Assembly (NCBI GenBank): GCA_000495415.1
Contig: AWGX01000549.1
Location: 1-46,900, forward strand
From: Smithella sp. ME-1
Lineage (GTDB): Bacteria; Desulfobacterota; Syntrophia; Syntrophales; Smithellaceae
DNA length: 46,900 bases
Reading direction: 5' to 3'
Shown: positions 17,244 through 25,541 of the stretch, one piece after another
Position numbering within the stretch: the first letter of the stretch is position 1
How the letters are laid out: every line of letters begins with the position of its first letter
The notes under the pieces: generated by a model
Seen by the model: only the letters and a program-made list of their open reading frames with translations
What the model was told of the DNA's origin: nothing
Databases searched by the model: none
Made by a program: the position numbers and the translations under genes

Positions 17244-18209
17244 CTATTTCCGATAGAAGGATTCTTTAATCATATCCTCTCGTAAAATACCTCCACTGAA
17301 CATATTGCCAGTGTTGTAATTCATAAATTCGTAACGGGCGACGGTGTGGATATCTTTATCAACCACATAGAAATCACGGTGTCCTTCTTCAAAAATGTCG
17401 ATGAATCGTTCGCCAAAACGTCGAGAAGCACTGAAAGGAGCTTCATTTACAACCGACAATATTTCTTCATCGGAACAATCCACCACATAGCGAACTGTGA
17501 CCCCATACAGTAAAGCAGTATTGACACGATCCATAGCCAGCAATTCATCTTTTATCGGTGGAGCAATTGGACAGGTGCCCATCCCACTGATAATTTTTGC
17601 TATATCAAATCCCTTTCTGTATAGCCGCCAAACGGATGCTTCGACGGTACGTGAACAAACTTGAATGGATCCGGTTAAACTGGCAGTTTTTGTCGCTAAA
17701 ATATAAACATTTTCAGGTCTGATTTTACAGGCTTCTGCCACCAGCTCTGCAATACTTTCATCAGGAACTTCCTGAGTTTGAGCTGCAAATACAGTTTCAT
17801 GATGGATGTCCTGATAATGCCAGGATTGCGAAAAAATATCATTCCTGGCTATTGCGCGAGCAGGACCAGAACCAATCGGATTGATATAACCCGGGATGCC
17901 CTTTCCAGGCATCTTCCATCCAGAAAATTGTGAAGATAAAGTAGCTTCAACGGGTCGGTCAATGTAAACATCAATCGATGGAAAATGCAATTCACCTAAA
18001 TGAAATTGACCAAAATCAATATGTCCCATGCCACCGATGGTTGCTTCCACCATTAACTTTCCGGCTTGAAAACCACCTGGTGCTTCGACTCCCATATCAA
18101 CAACGGTTGCTCCGTTTTTTAAATGAACAACTCTACAGTTCAGTTGTTCTACGAAGGGTAAAATTTTCTCCTTGACGATTTTGACGGCTTGTTGATTGAT
18201 ACTAAACAT
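17244..18209 (-). CDS. mch: Methenyltetrahydromethanopterin cyclohydrolase (Mch) family protein
   Basis: The 321 residues align along the whole length of archaeal and methylotroph Mch (about 316-320). Matching blocks include the SINxxAxxIV start, the ENGATVVDMGVEAPGG-like region (here KNGATVVDMG), AGKLMVEATIGGMGHIDF, GSGPARAIAR, PDESIAELVAEAC, RPENVYILATKTASLTGSIQV, SRTVEAS and MGTCPIAPPI. Mch opens the methenyl ring of methenyl-H4MPT to give 5-formyl-H4MPT. It is unusual in a bacterium without the other H4MPT genes beside it (no fae, mtdB or fhc in the window). It follows an ABC permease by 61 bases and precedes the amidohydrolase by 16, so it is cotranscribed with an importer. A related but different cyclic substrate is possible. 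A strong GGAGG precedes the ATG. Confidence 0.85.
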   Translation of the reverse strand: MFSINQQAVKIVKEKILPFVEQLNCRVVHLKNGATVVDMGVEAPGGFQAGKLMVEATIGGMGHIDFGQFHLGELHFPSIDVYIDRPVEATLSSQFSGWKMPGKGIPGYINPIGSGPARAIARNDIFSQSWHYQDIHHETVFAAQTQEVPDESIAELVAEACKIRPENVYILATKTASLTGSIQVCSRTVEASVWRLYRKGFDIAKIISGMGTCPIAPPIKDELLAMDRVNTALLYGVTVRYVVDCSDEEILSVVNEAPFSASRRFGERFIDIFEEGHRDFYVVDKDIHTVARYEFMNYNTGNMFSGGILREDMIKESFYRK

Positions 18210-18270
18210 TGATCCTCCAGTATATTTTTTTTTAATTAGTAATAGTCTAAAGGTTTCAAGAATTTTTAAA

Positions 18271-19200
18271 TTAATGTTTCACGTATGGTTTACCCATTGC
18301 AGCTGGTGACCTCACTTTGCCAACGAATCCAACCATTGCCAGCATTGCCAGAATATATGGCGTCATCAACAAGAATTGGTATGGAATACCCAGATTCATT
18401 ACCTGTATCTGCATTTGAGCTGCGTCAGCTGCGCCAAATAACAGGCATGCTAACAACACTCCCCAGGGATTAAATTTTCCTAAAACAATCGCTGAAATCG
18501 CTATCCAACCTCTACCTGCAGAAATGTTTTCGGTGAAATACGCTGTTTGAGTCAGCGTTAAAAATGCCCCGCCCATAGAAGCCAATATACCACTGACAAC
18601 CACTGCCAGATAACGATTCACAACCACATTGACACCAGCCGTGTCCGCTACCTGGGGATTTTCTCCCACAGCGCGGAAATTCAATCCAGGGGTAGTGTGA
18701 AAGAAAAACCAGGCAATCAGAATCACCAGCATAAATCCAGCATACACCATCCAGCTATGTGAAAGAAATATCTCCCCAATGACAGGTAGAGAACCCAAAC
18801 GGCCAAAATCGACACTTTTAAACAGTGTTGCAGCTGTTGTTGCAGTGCCGATCCCGATCAAACGGTATAGATACCCGGTGATGCCTAAACTGAAAACACC
18901 AATTCCCAGTCCGATCACCAGCTGACTGACTCGTAAATGAATGGATGTAAAAGCCAGAAGTAAACCCAGTAACCCACCTGAGACCATACCGAGTAATAAT
19001 CCAATCCATGGATTTCCGGTGATATAAGAACCGTAATACCCGAAATATGCCCCGCAAAGCATCATGCCTTCTAATCCAAAATTAAATACACCAGCTTTTT
19101 GGGAAATCAGTCCTCCAAGGCTAGGAAATAAAAGAGGTATTGACATGCGTATTGACATGGTTAACCAAGTCACAATTGTTGTCATCCAGGTAGCATCCAT
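18271..19200 (-). CDS. BMP-type ABC importer, permease subunit 2 (BPD_transp_2 family)
   Basis: The 309-residue polytopic protein has typical motifs of the RbsC/NupQ-like permeases: GGLISQKAGVFNFGLEGMML at about residues 28-47, NFRAVGENPQVADTAGVNV, and a final GAADAAQMQ region. It begins at 19200, one base over the preceding permease stop, so the two form the heterodimeric channel. With the ATPase and the BMP lipoprotein it makes a nucleoside/purine-type or flavin-type (Rfu-like) importer. Confidence 0.85.
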   Translation of the reverse strand: MDATWMTTIVTWLTMSIRMSIPLLFPSLGGLISQKAGVFNFGLEGMMLCGAYFGYYGSYITGNPWIGLLLGMVSGGLLGLLLAFTSIHLRVSQLVIGLGIGVFSLGITGYLYRLIGIGTATTAATLFKSVDFGRLGSLPVIGEIFLSHSWMVYAGFMLVILIAWFFFHTTPGLNFRAVGENPQVADTAGVNVVVNRYLAVVVSGILASMGGAFLTLTQTAYFTENISAGRGWIAISAIVLGKFNPWGVLLACLLFGAADAAQMQIQVMNLGIPYQFLLMTPYILAMLAMVGFVGKVRSPAAMGKPYVKH

Positions 19201-20309
19201 TATGCTCTACCTCCAATCACGGTTTCGGATAATTTGTTCGTCAGATAACCACTGGCGATGACAAAAACAATAATCAGACCTTGAATAACATTTAACAATG
19301 GGAATGGCACTCCCGCTCCTCGTTGCATAGCTCCCATGCCTACCCTAATCACGGCAAACAACAATGCAGCAAGTAGAATGCCGATAGGATTGTAACGTCC
19401 CATTACGGCAACGCCTATGCCATCAAAACCATAACCTGCAGAAAACCCATTGACTATCTTAAATTGGGTGCCCATCAATTCCATTGCGCCACCCATACCC
19501 GCCAATCCACCGGTAGTAATTAACGCAACAATCGTAGCCCAAACAATGTTAATACCAGCATAGGAAGCTGCCCTACGGTTTGCACCAACGGTACGCATTT
19601 GATACCCAATCGGTGTTCGATAAATTAAATAAAACACTGCAGCCGTTACCAGTAAAGAAATAATAAATCCAAGATGCAATGGTGATTTGGATAATATAAT
19701 CGGTAATTTTGCGCTGGGCAAAATTGTAGCCGAAACATATAAATAGCTTTCTGGTGGTTTAATTGGCCCATGGATCAGATAATCAACCAACAAGATGGCT
19801 ACATAATTCAACATCATCGTATTAATCAATTCGTCAGAATTAAGGAATATTTTAAGAAAACCTGCAATCCCAGCCCAAACTGTCCCGAAAATAATCCCAG
19901 CGATAATGCAAAGTAAAACATGAAGCACTGGATGCAATCCATCAATATAGGCACCTACCAGAACTGCCCCTACAGCCCCCATCAAAAGTTGTCCTTCAGC
20001 TCCAACATTAAAAAATCCAGACTTGTGAGCGATTGCAAAACTCAAGCTACAAAATAAAAGCGGAACAAAGCGCGTTAGGGTTTCACCAAAACCATATCGA
20101 TTTCCAAACGATCCTTTGATTAAGTAGGTAATCGCTTCCCAGGGGTTAATTCCGGCAATTGCAATTAAAATTCCTCCGATCAGCAAAGCCAGACCGATAG
20201 CAAAAATCGATATCAATGTAGAAATTAATCCCATATTGTTTCTGGCAAATAAGATGATCCGCTCTTTGATCGGTAATGAAGTGTTGCTAGTGGTGGATAA
20301 TTCACTCAT
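19200..20309 (-). CDS. BMP-type ABC importer, permease subunit 1 (BPD_transp_2 family)
   Basis: The 369-residue protein has an N-terminal cytoplasmic stretch and eight or more hydrophobic helices, with AHKSGFFNVGAEGQLLMGA and YQMRTVGANRRAASYAGIN marking the family (NupP-like). It is longer at the N-terminus than its partner, as usual for this pair. A strong hairpin separates it from the upstream lipoprotein gene, which probably lowers its expression relative to the binding protein. Confidence 0.85.
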   Translation of the reverse strand: MSELSTTSNTSLPIKERIILFARNNMGLISTLISIFAIGLALLIGGILIAIAGINPWEAITYLIKGSFGNRYGFGETLTRFVPLLFCSLSFAIAHKSGFFNVGAEGQLLMGAVGAVLVGAYIDGLHPVLHVLLCIIAGIIFGTVWAGIAGFLKIFLNSDELINTMMLNYVAILLVDYLIHGPIKPPESYLYVSATILPSAKLPIILSKSPLHLGFIISLLVTAAVFYLIYRTPIGYQMRTVGANRRAASYAGINIVWATIVALITTGGLAGMGGAMELMGTQFKIVNGFSAGYGFDGIGVAVMGRYNPIGILLAALLFAVIRVGMGAMQRGAGVPFPLLNVIQGLIIVFVIASGYLTNKLSETVIGGRA

Positions 20310-20342
20310 ATTTTTTCCTAGTACAAACTCACAAAAAGGAGG

Positions 20343-20374
20343 AATACCCCTCGATAAAAAAATCGAGGGGTATT
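20343..20374 (-). terminator. Strong intercistronic hairpin after the BMP lipoprotein gene
   Basis: A perfect 13-bp stem (AATACCCCTCGAT, 20343-20355; complement 20362-20374) with a 6-nt loop, nine bases after the lipoprotein stop. On the minus strand a TTTTT run follows a few bases later. It may be an attenuator or mRNA-stabilising hairpin that sets the high binding-protein to permease ratio. Confidence 0.7.
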
Positions 20375-20382
20375 TAATTCAG

Positions 20383-21468
20383 TTATTCCCACATATATTT
20401 ATCTGATGGAGGGGTTTCGACCTTACCATCAATCATATCCTGGGTTGCTTGTTCAACTGCGTCTTTCACTTCTTGAGGAACTGCATTATTGAATGGAGCG
20501 AGAAACTCTACACCTTCTTTCACTCCCAAAACATAAACCTTTCCCCATTCCAGGTCACCATTGATCATACCTTCAACAGCGATCGTAATATAACGGCCAC
20601 TATCGAGGATATTACTGGTTAAAACGAGTTCTGGTGCAAGTGAATTGCGGTCCACAGATGAACCGATGGCGAAAGTGTTATTTTCTTTTGCTGCTTCGAT
20701 GGCACCTACGGTACCCATACCAGCGTTTGCGTAAACGATGTCAGCACCATCTTTGATAGCCGCAGTCGCCATTTCCTTTGCTTTGACAACATCATCAAAG
20801 CTGCCTGTGAACAGGTGCAATATTTCAATATCAGGATTTTGTGTCAGTGCACCCATATACATGGCATTTACCATTGTAAGCGCAATTGGAGATTGGGATA
20901 CAGTCACCATTGCAATTTTATTGGTCTCAGTCATCATCCCAGCGACAACACCAGCAAGATATACACCTTGCCAGTTCGTTGCATCCAGAGCCACCACATT
21001 CGGTGAACCTGCCATATAGCCAGTCACACCAAATTTAACATCTGGAAACTCTGGGGCAACTTCATTCACTGCATCGGTGAAATAAAGCTCGTGTGCATAA
21101 ACCAGATCGTATTCGTCTGCAGCGTAGCTACGCAGCACATCTTTTACAGTTGCATCACCTACACTCTCTTGAATGCTGACTTCGAGATTGTATTTTTCTT
21201 TTAAAGCCATCAATGCTTCATAACCAGCCTGGGCATAACCGCCATCTTTGATGGTCGTATTGAAAATCATTGCTACACGAAGTGGTTCTTCCGCAGCAGG
21301 TTCTTCAACTACTGGCTCTTCTGCAGCGGGTTCCTCAGCCACCGGTTCTTCGACGACTGGTTCTTCAACAGCAGGTTCTTCAACAACAGGGGCTTCGGCA
21401 GCTGGTGCACAGGCAGCCAGCATACCAACCAACAAAACAAACGTCATTAATAAACTAAATTTCTTCAT
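20383..21468 (-). CDS. BMP family (BmpA/PnrA-like) substrate-binding lipoprotein
   Basis: The 361-residue precursor has a lipoprotein signal peptide with lipobox L-A-A-C (Cys20), then an acidic linker of seven VVEEP-like pentapeptides, then the BMP domain from LRVAMIFNTTIKDGGYAQAGYEAL to about residue 350. Internal landmarks are VGDATVKDVLRSYAA, FPDVKFGVTGYM, GVYLAGVVAGMM and ADIVYANAGMGTVGAIEAA. Known BMP proteins bind nucleosides, guanosine or riboflavin. It is the receptor of the importer encoded on both sides. Shine-Dalgarno GAGGAG precedes the ATG by five bases. Confidence 0.88.
   Translation of the reverse strand: MKKFSLLMTFVLLVGMLAACAPAAEAPVVEEPAVEEPVVEEPVAEEPAAEEPVVEEPAAEEPLRVAMIFNTTIKDGGYAQAGYEALMALKEKYNLEVSIQESVGDATVKDVLRSYAADEYDLVYAHELYFTDAVNEVAPEFPDVKFGVTGYMAGSPNVVALDATNWQGVYLAGVVAGMMTETNKIAMVTVSQSPIALTMVNAMYMGALTQNPDIEILHLFTGSFDDVVKAKEMATAAIKDGADIVYANAGMGTVGAIEAAKENNTFAIGSSVDRNSLAPELVLTSNILDSGRYITIAVEGMINGDLEWGKVYVLGVKEGVEFLAPFNNAVPQEVKDAVEQATQDMIDGKVETPPSDKYMWE
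21283..21387 (-). repeat. Seven-fold pentapeptide (xxEEP) repeat in the lipoprotein linker
   Basis: Codons 28-62 read VVEEP, AVEEP, VVEEP, VAEEP, AAEEP, VVEEP, AAEEP. This is a 15-base tandem repeat forming an acidic flexible tether between the lipid anchor and the binding domain. The opposite strand shows a long spurious Ser/Gly/Ala-rich frame here. Confidence 0.8.
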
Positions 21469-21554
21469 CGTTTCTCCTCAAAATTGGGTAATTAGATTTT
21501 TACAACAGTTTTTTATTAGATTGATCGCGATTTTTTGCAGCACCTCCTTTTAAT

Positions 21555-23078
21555 TTAATGTTTATGAGAGCCGGCCATTAATAAGCCAATTTCCTCAATA
21601 TCGGTAGAAGAATCCACCTCACCTACAATTTCACCCTCATAAATCACCAAAATGCGATCTGATAATTTTCGAACTTCTTCCAGATCAGTAGATATTAACA
21701 GAATTGTTACGCCTTTATCGCGCGCCTCCAATAATTTTTTGTGCACATACTCGATAGCTCCAACATCTAAACCCCAGGTTGGTTGCATAACAAGTAAAAA
21801 GTGGGTTTTCTTCAAAAACTCTCTACCCACGATAACTTTCTGTTGATTCCCTCCTGATAAATTTTTAACGGGGATATTTATGGATGGTGTACGAACATCA
21901 TATTCCTGTATCAACCCATTCGCAAAGTTATCTATAACTTTTTTCTGTAAAGATATGCCTTTTGTAAAGGGTTTTTGATAGTGAGTCTCCAGGATAGAAT
22001 TTTCAGATATATTAAAATCCATAACCAATCCCTGATTTCTTCGATCTGCAGGAATATACGACATACCCATCTCAATCAATTGACGGGTGGTGCAATGCGT
22101 GACATCCTTCCCAAACATGCTTATTTCCCCTGAGGTTGGTTTTCTCAAACCACTGATAATCTCTGCCAGTTCTTTCTGACCATTCTCGTCTACCCCGGCG
22201 ATGCCAACAATTTCACCTTGACTGACTTTGAAGGATACATTTTTTAGCAATTGTCTGTGTTGATTATGATGATCTTCTAATGTAATAGCATCTAGTATCA
22301 AAATATCTTCGCCAGTTTTCGCTTCTGCTTTATCATATTGTGTGATAATTTCGCGACCCACCATTAATCGCGAGAGCTCATGTGGTGTTGTTTCAGATTT
22401 TTTCACTGTTGCAATTAGCTTCCCATCTCGCAATACGGAGATACTGTCGCTTATTTGCATCACTTCTTTCAATTTATGAGAAATAAAGATAACTGTCGTT
22501 CCTTTTTTATTCAGTTCCGTGATCATCTTAAATAATTCTTGACTTTCCTGAGGTGTCAAAACTGATGTTGGTTCATCCAAAATGAGAAGTTCAGCTCCTT
22601 TGTACAATGCTTTGAGTATTTCTATTTTTTGTTGCATTCCAACACTGATTTCTTCAACCAGTAAATCAAGATCGACAGTAATCCCAAATTTTTTGGCGAC
22701 TTTCAAAATCTCATTCCGAAAATACTCTTTTTCAAGTTTGGGAGGTTTTGGAGATGGTTGACCTAGAATTATATTTTCCAACACAGTAAAGTTTGGAATC
22801 AACATAAAATGTTGATGTATCATCCCGATCCCATGTCGAATTGCATTTTTTGGTGTATTGTGTTCATACTTTTCACCGGAAAGAAAAATCTCACCACTAT
22901 CCTGGTGATAAAGTCCATACAAGACGTTCATTAATGTCGATTTCCCAGCGCCATTTTCCCCCAGTAAGGCATGTATCTGACCTTTATAAATATCAAGACT
23001 GATATCATCTAGCGCTACCACTCCAGGAAAACTTTTGCGGATGTTTCTAAATGATAAAATGATTTCTTCTGACATCAT
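21555..23078 (-). CDS. BMP-type ABC importer, tandem ATP-binding subunit
   Basis: The 507-residue protein has two ABC domains. The first has Walker A GENGAGKST, signature SVGMQQKIEIL and Walker B LLILDEPTSVLT. The second has a degenerate Walker A (GVDENGQKE), signature LSGGNQQK and MQPTWGLDVGA; this asymmetry is normal for sugar/nucleoside importers (RbsA/NupO type). I use ATG 23078, which has GGAG seven bases before it; an upstream in-frame TTG at 23102 and an ATG at 23075 are alternatives. It is the first gene of the operon that ends with mch and the amidohydrolase. Confidence 0.87.
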   Translation of the reverse strand: MMSEEIILSFRNIRKSFPGVVALDDISLDIYKGQIHALLGENGAGKSTLMNVLYGLYHQDSGEIFLSGEKYEHNTPKNAIRHGIGMIHQHFMLIPNFTVLENIILGQPSPKPPKLEKEYFRNEILKVAKKFGITVDLDLLVEEISVGMQQKIEILKALYKGAELLILDEPTSVLTPQESQELFKMITELNKKGTTVIFISHKLKEVMQISDSISVLRDGKLIATVKKSETTPHELSRLMVGREIITQYDKAEAKTGEDILILDAITLEDHHNQHRQLLKNVSFKVSQGEIVGIAGVDENGQKELAEIISGLRKPTSGEISMFGKDVTHCTTRQLIEMGMSYIPADRRNQGLVMDFNISENSILETHYQKPFTKGISLQKKVIDNFANGLIQEYDVRTPSINIPVKNLSGGNQQKVIVGREFLKKTHFLLVMQPTWGLDVGAIEYVHKKLLEARDKGVTILLISTDLEEVRKLSDRILVIYEGEIVGEVDSSTDIEEIGLLMAGSHKH

Positions 23079-23262
23079 ATGATATCTCCATAAAGTAAAC
23101 AATATTTAATTTAAAAAAGAAAGAGAAAAAGCCTAAATTGTCGACGATTTTAATAGTTCAAGGAATTCTGCAATTACCACTAGTATAGCGAAAAGGCGGT
23201 TTAAATTTTTGAAAGAAAGGTGATTTGGAAGGATTTTATGAGATATTAAGTATTACTTAAAT

Positions 23263-23291
23263 ATTAAAGCACTTAATAGAAATAAAGTCAA
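23263..23291 (-). promoter_or_regulatory. Probable promoter of the BMP importer-mch-amidohydrolase operon
   Basis: On the minus strand TTGACT (23291-23286), a 17-base spacer and TTTAAT (23268-23263). It would leave an untranslated leader of roughly 175 bases before ATG 23078, in which I recognise no riboswitch. It lies in the gap 23103-23338, otherwise AT-rich without a gene. Confidence 0.5.
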
Positions 23292-23338
23292 CTATAGTTT
23301 ACAGACAATTTCTAAAAGGTAAATGATACTTTACACGA

Positions 23339-23950
23339 TTATCCAAATTGAATAACACCTTTTTTTCCACTTTCAGATATTTTTCGAAATTGAAAACCAT
23401 CCAATTTTAATTGTGGAATAATAACATCCAAAATCTCAATCAAGCATTGAGTCCTATCGTGTAATGCAATAATCGCACCTGGTACTGACTGTGAAAGTAT
23501 TCGGTTGGCAACTGATTTCGCATCTGGTCCTTCCCAATCTCGAACGCTGAAACTCCAAAGAACGATATCAAACCCTCTGGCCAGAAAAACATCTTCCACT
23601 TCTTTGGTTAACTTACCTACTGGTGGACGTAATAGTTTTGGATAAAAGCCTAACTCTTTATGAATGATCGCCTGAGTTTGTTCTACTTCTCTAATACATT
23701 CCTGAATCGGTATCTTGTCAAATTCCGGATGGTTATATGAGTGATTACCAATGTCGTGTCCGGCTGCCTGAACCCTGCGAGAACAGTCTGCCTCCGTTTC
23801 CAGGCGACGACCTTCCATAAAAAATGTCGCCTTAATGCTATACCTAACGAGGCAATTCAAAAGCCTATCGGTAGCAGGTGGATTGGGGGATCCATCGAAA
23901 CTAAGGAAGAAAGCTTTATCATTCATAAGATCATTATTCTGGGTTGCCAT
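23339..23950 (-). CDS. NodB-type polysaccharide deacetylase-like protein with altered metal motif
   Basis: The 203-residue protein has the CE4 fold motifs: ATFFMEGRRL, GNHSYNHPEF (HxxxH), LLRPPVGKLT, and ALHDRTQ at the end. Motif 1, normally TFDDGP, reads SFDGSP, so the second Asp, a metal ligand in characterised CE4 enzymes, is replaced by Gly. It has no signal peptide and would be cytoplasmic. The ATG at 23950 overlaps the uxaC end by 17 bases; ATG 23926 is an alternative. It may act on a small amide or sugar substrate. Coupling to uxaC suggests a sugar-acid link, but that is weak. Confidence 0.7.
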   Translation of the reverse strand: MATQNNDLMNDKAFFLSFDGSPNPPATDRLLNCLVRYSIKATFFMEGRRLETEADCSRRVQAAGHDIGNHSYNHPEFDKIPIQECIREVEQTQAIIHKELGFYPKLLRPPVGKLTKEVEDVFLARGFDIVLWSFSVRDWEGPDAKSVANRILSQSVPGAIIALHDRTQCLIEILDVIIPQLKLDGFQFRKISESGKKGVIQFG

Positions 23951-25358
23951 CTTGATTACTGTCCATGTTATAAGCTTTTCTAGCTAACCCGATACTCAAG
24001 TCAAACATCATCTGATGCGCATCTTCTTCATCAATTACATGACGAGCCAGCAATCCTCCAAGCCAATTCGCTGATTGTCGTCGCCATAGGTCATGGCGCG
24101 CTGGTATGGAACAAAAACCACGGGTATCATCATTAAACCCGGCCGTTTTATAAATTCCGGCGGTTTCCATCACCTGGTTCAGATAACGTTCGATTCCATT
24201 CAAGCTATCATTAAACCACCAGGGTGGACCTAATCGCAGTGCAGGATAATGACCTGCCAGTGGTGCCAATTCACGTGTATAGGTTGATTCATCCAGGGTG
24301 AAGAGAATTAATTTAAAATTGGGATGATTACCAAACCTTCTCAGAAGAGGTCTTAAATTCCGTGTAAATTCAACAATAACCGGGATATCTCCCCCGATAT
24401 CTGCTCCAAATTGCTGGAAGAGAGCTGTATTATGGTTGCGAATAATCCCTGCATGAAACTGCATGACCATTCCATCCTCGGCACTCATCCTGGCCATTTC
24501 CATGAGCATATGAGCCACAAATTGAGATGCATCTTGCTGATCCAACCGACCTTTAAGAGCTCGTTGAAAAATCTCGTCAACCTGATGAGGGGATAATTCT
24601 TCTGTATATGCTGATTCTGCTGAAAAATCAGTTGCAGTCGCACCTAACCTTTGAAATGCAATTCTTCTACTTTCCAGAGCCTGAATGAATGTATTGAAGT
24701 TGTTGATTTCGATATTTGAATTTGCTGCCAAACGTCTGATTTCTTCGATCCATCCAGGATTGGATAGATGAACCAGTGAATCAAAACGAAATGTAGGGAC
24801 AATTTTTCTCTTCCAATTTGATATCTGGATCTTCTGATGGTGCGCCAGGAAATCAGCAGCAGAATCAGTTGTGGCAAGCAATTCTATATTAAATTTATCA
24901 AACAATTTTCTGGGGGAGTATTCTTCAGTTGAGAGTTTTTCTGTCAGAATCTCATAGGTAATGCCTGCGTTCTCCTTTGACAATTTTTGCTTAATATCAA
25001 AAACATCACTCAAAGAAGTGGTTAGCCATACACCTGAAGGAGTAGCTCTGAAAAGGTGAAACTGGCTGCAAAACAATTCCCACACCTCTCGGGGATCATA
25101 TTCCACCTGTTTAGCCATCGTTGAGATACCTAATTTTTGCAATGGAATACCATTTGAATATAAGGTCCTGATGACATAATGGTCTGGTCGGATGAACAAA
25201 TCCACAGGATTTCCAAATCGAGCATTAAGGTCTGAAAATAAAGCTGGATCAACATGTCCATGTGGAGCAAAAATTGGTTGATTTTTCACAGAAAGATAAA
25301 GATATCGTGCTAATTTTCGAATAGTCGGATCAGCTGAAAAAAAACGATCTGCATGCAT
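23934..25358 (-). CDS. uxaC: Uronate isomerase (glucuronate/galacturonate isomerase)
   Basis: The 474-residue length and motifs fit UxaC: IFAPHGHVDPALF near residue 35 (metal-binding HxH), LFIRPDHYVIRTLYSNGIP, MQFHAGIIRNHN, and GFNDDTRGFCSIPARHDLWRRQSANWL near the end. UxaC converts D-galacturonate to D-tagaturonate and D-glucuronate to D-fructuronate in the cytoplasm. Both products enter the UxaE/UxuB steps encoded at 31241-33574, though on the other strand and under another promoter. A good promoter and Shine-Dalgarno (AAAGGATTG) precede the ATG. Confidence 0.92.
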   Translation of the reverse strand: MHADRFFSADPTIRKLARYLYLSVKNQPIFAPHGHVDPALFSDLNARFGNPVDLFIRPDHYVIRTLYSNGIPLQKLGISTMAKQVEYDPREVWELFCSQFHLFRATPSGVWLTTSLSDVFDIKQKLSKENAGITYEILTEKLSTEEYSPRKLFDKFNIELLATTDSAADFLAHHQKIQISNWKRKIVPTFRFDSLVHLSNPGWIEEIRRLAANSNIEINNFNTFIQALESRRIAFQRLGATATDFSAESAYTEELSPHQVDEIFQRALKGRLDQQDASQFVAHMLMEMARMSAEDGMVMQFHAGIIRNHNTALFQQFGADIGGDIPVIVEFTRNLRPLLRRFGNHPNFKLILFTLDESTYTRELAPLAGHYPALRLGPPWWFNDSLNGIERYLNQVMETAGIYKTAGFNDDTRGFCSIPARHDLWRRQSANWLGGLLARHVIDEEDAHQMMFDLSIGLARKAYNMDSNQDGNPE

Positions 25359-25380
25359 AAATCAATCCTTTCAAATCTTT

Positions 25381-25409
25381 ATTATCGCAGAGGTTTAGAA
25401 AATTTTCAA
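25381..25409 (-). promoter_or_regulatory. Probable promoter of uxaC
   Basis: Minus strand TTGAAA (25409-25404), 17-base spacer, GATAAT (25386-25381), 22 bases before the uxaC ATG. No copy of the LacI palindrome is present, so uxaC seems outside that regulon. The gap 25410-25541 shows no further feature. Confidence 0.5.
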
Positions 25410-25541
25410 AAATTTTATCTATGGTTTTATTTGCTTTGTTCTGCCAGGATGCAGTAAGATAATTGTTATGCGATGATAGGCGCACGAATTTTTACGTTTT
25501 TACTGAATCTATTTGGAATTACAAATGAATGCTCTCTCCCA

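Noticed and set aside
21248..21553. A forward open frame rich in Ser/Gly/Ala/Thr repeats
   Set aside because: It is the antisense of the xxEEP repeat and signal peptide codons of the BMP lipoprotein; the low-complexity 15-base repeat keeps the other frames open. No ribosome-binding site.
18271..23078. Naming the importer a nucleoside transporter
   Set aside because: BMP-type systems also carry riboflavin and other compounds, and the mch and amidohydrolase neighbours do not point to plain nucleosides.
23079..23262. Riboswitch in the leader of the ABC importer operon
   Set aside because: The leader is long and AT-rich, but I could not find a purine, FMN, THF or other known aptamer core by eye.
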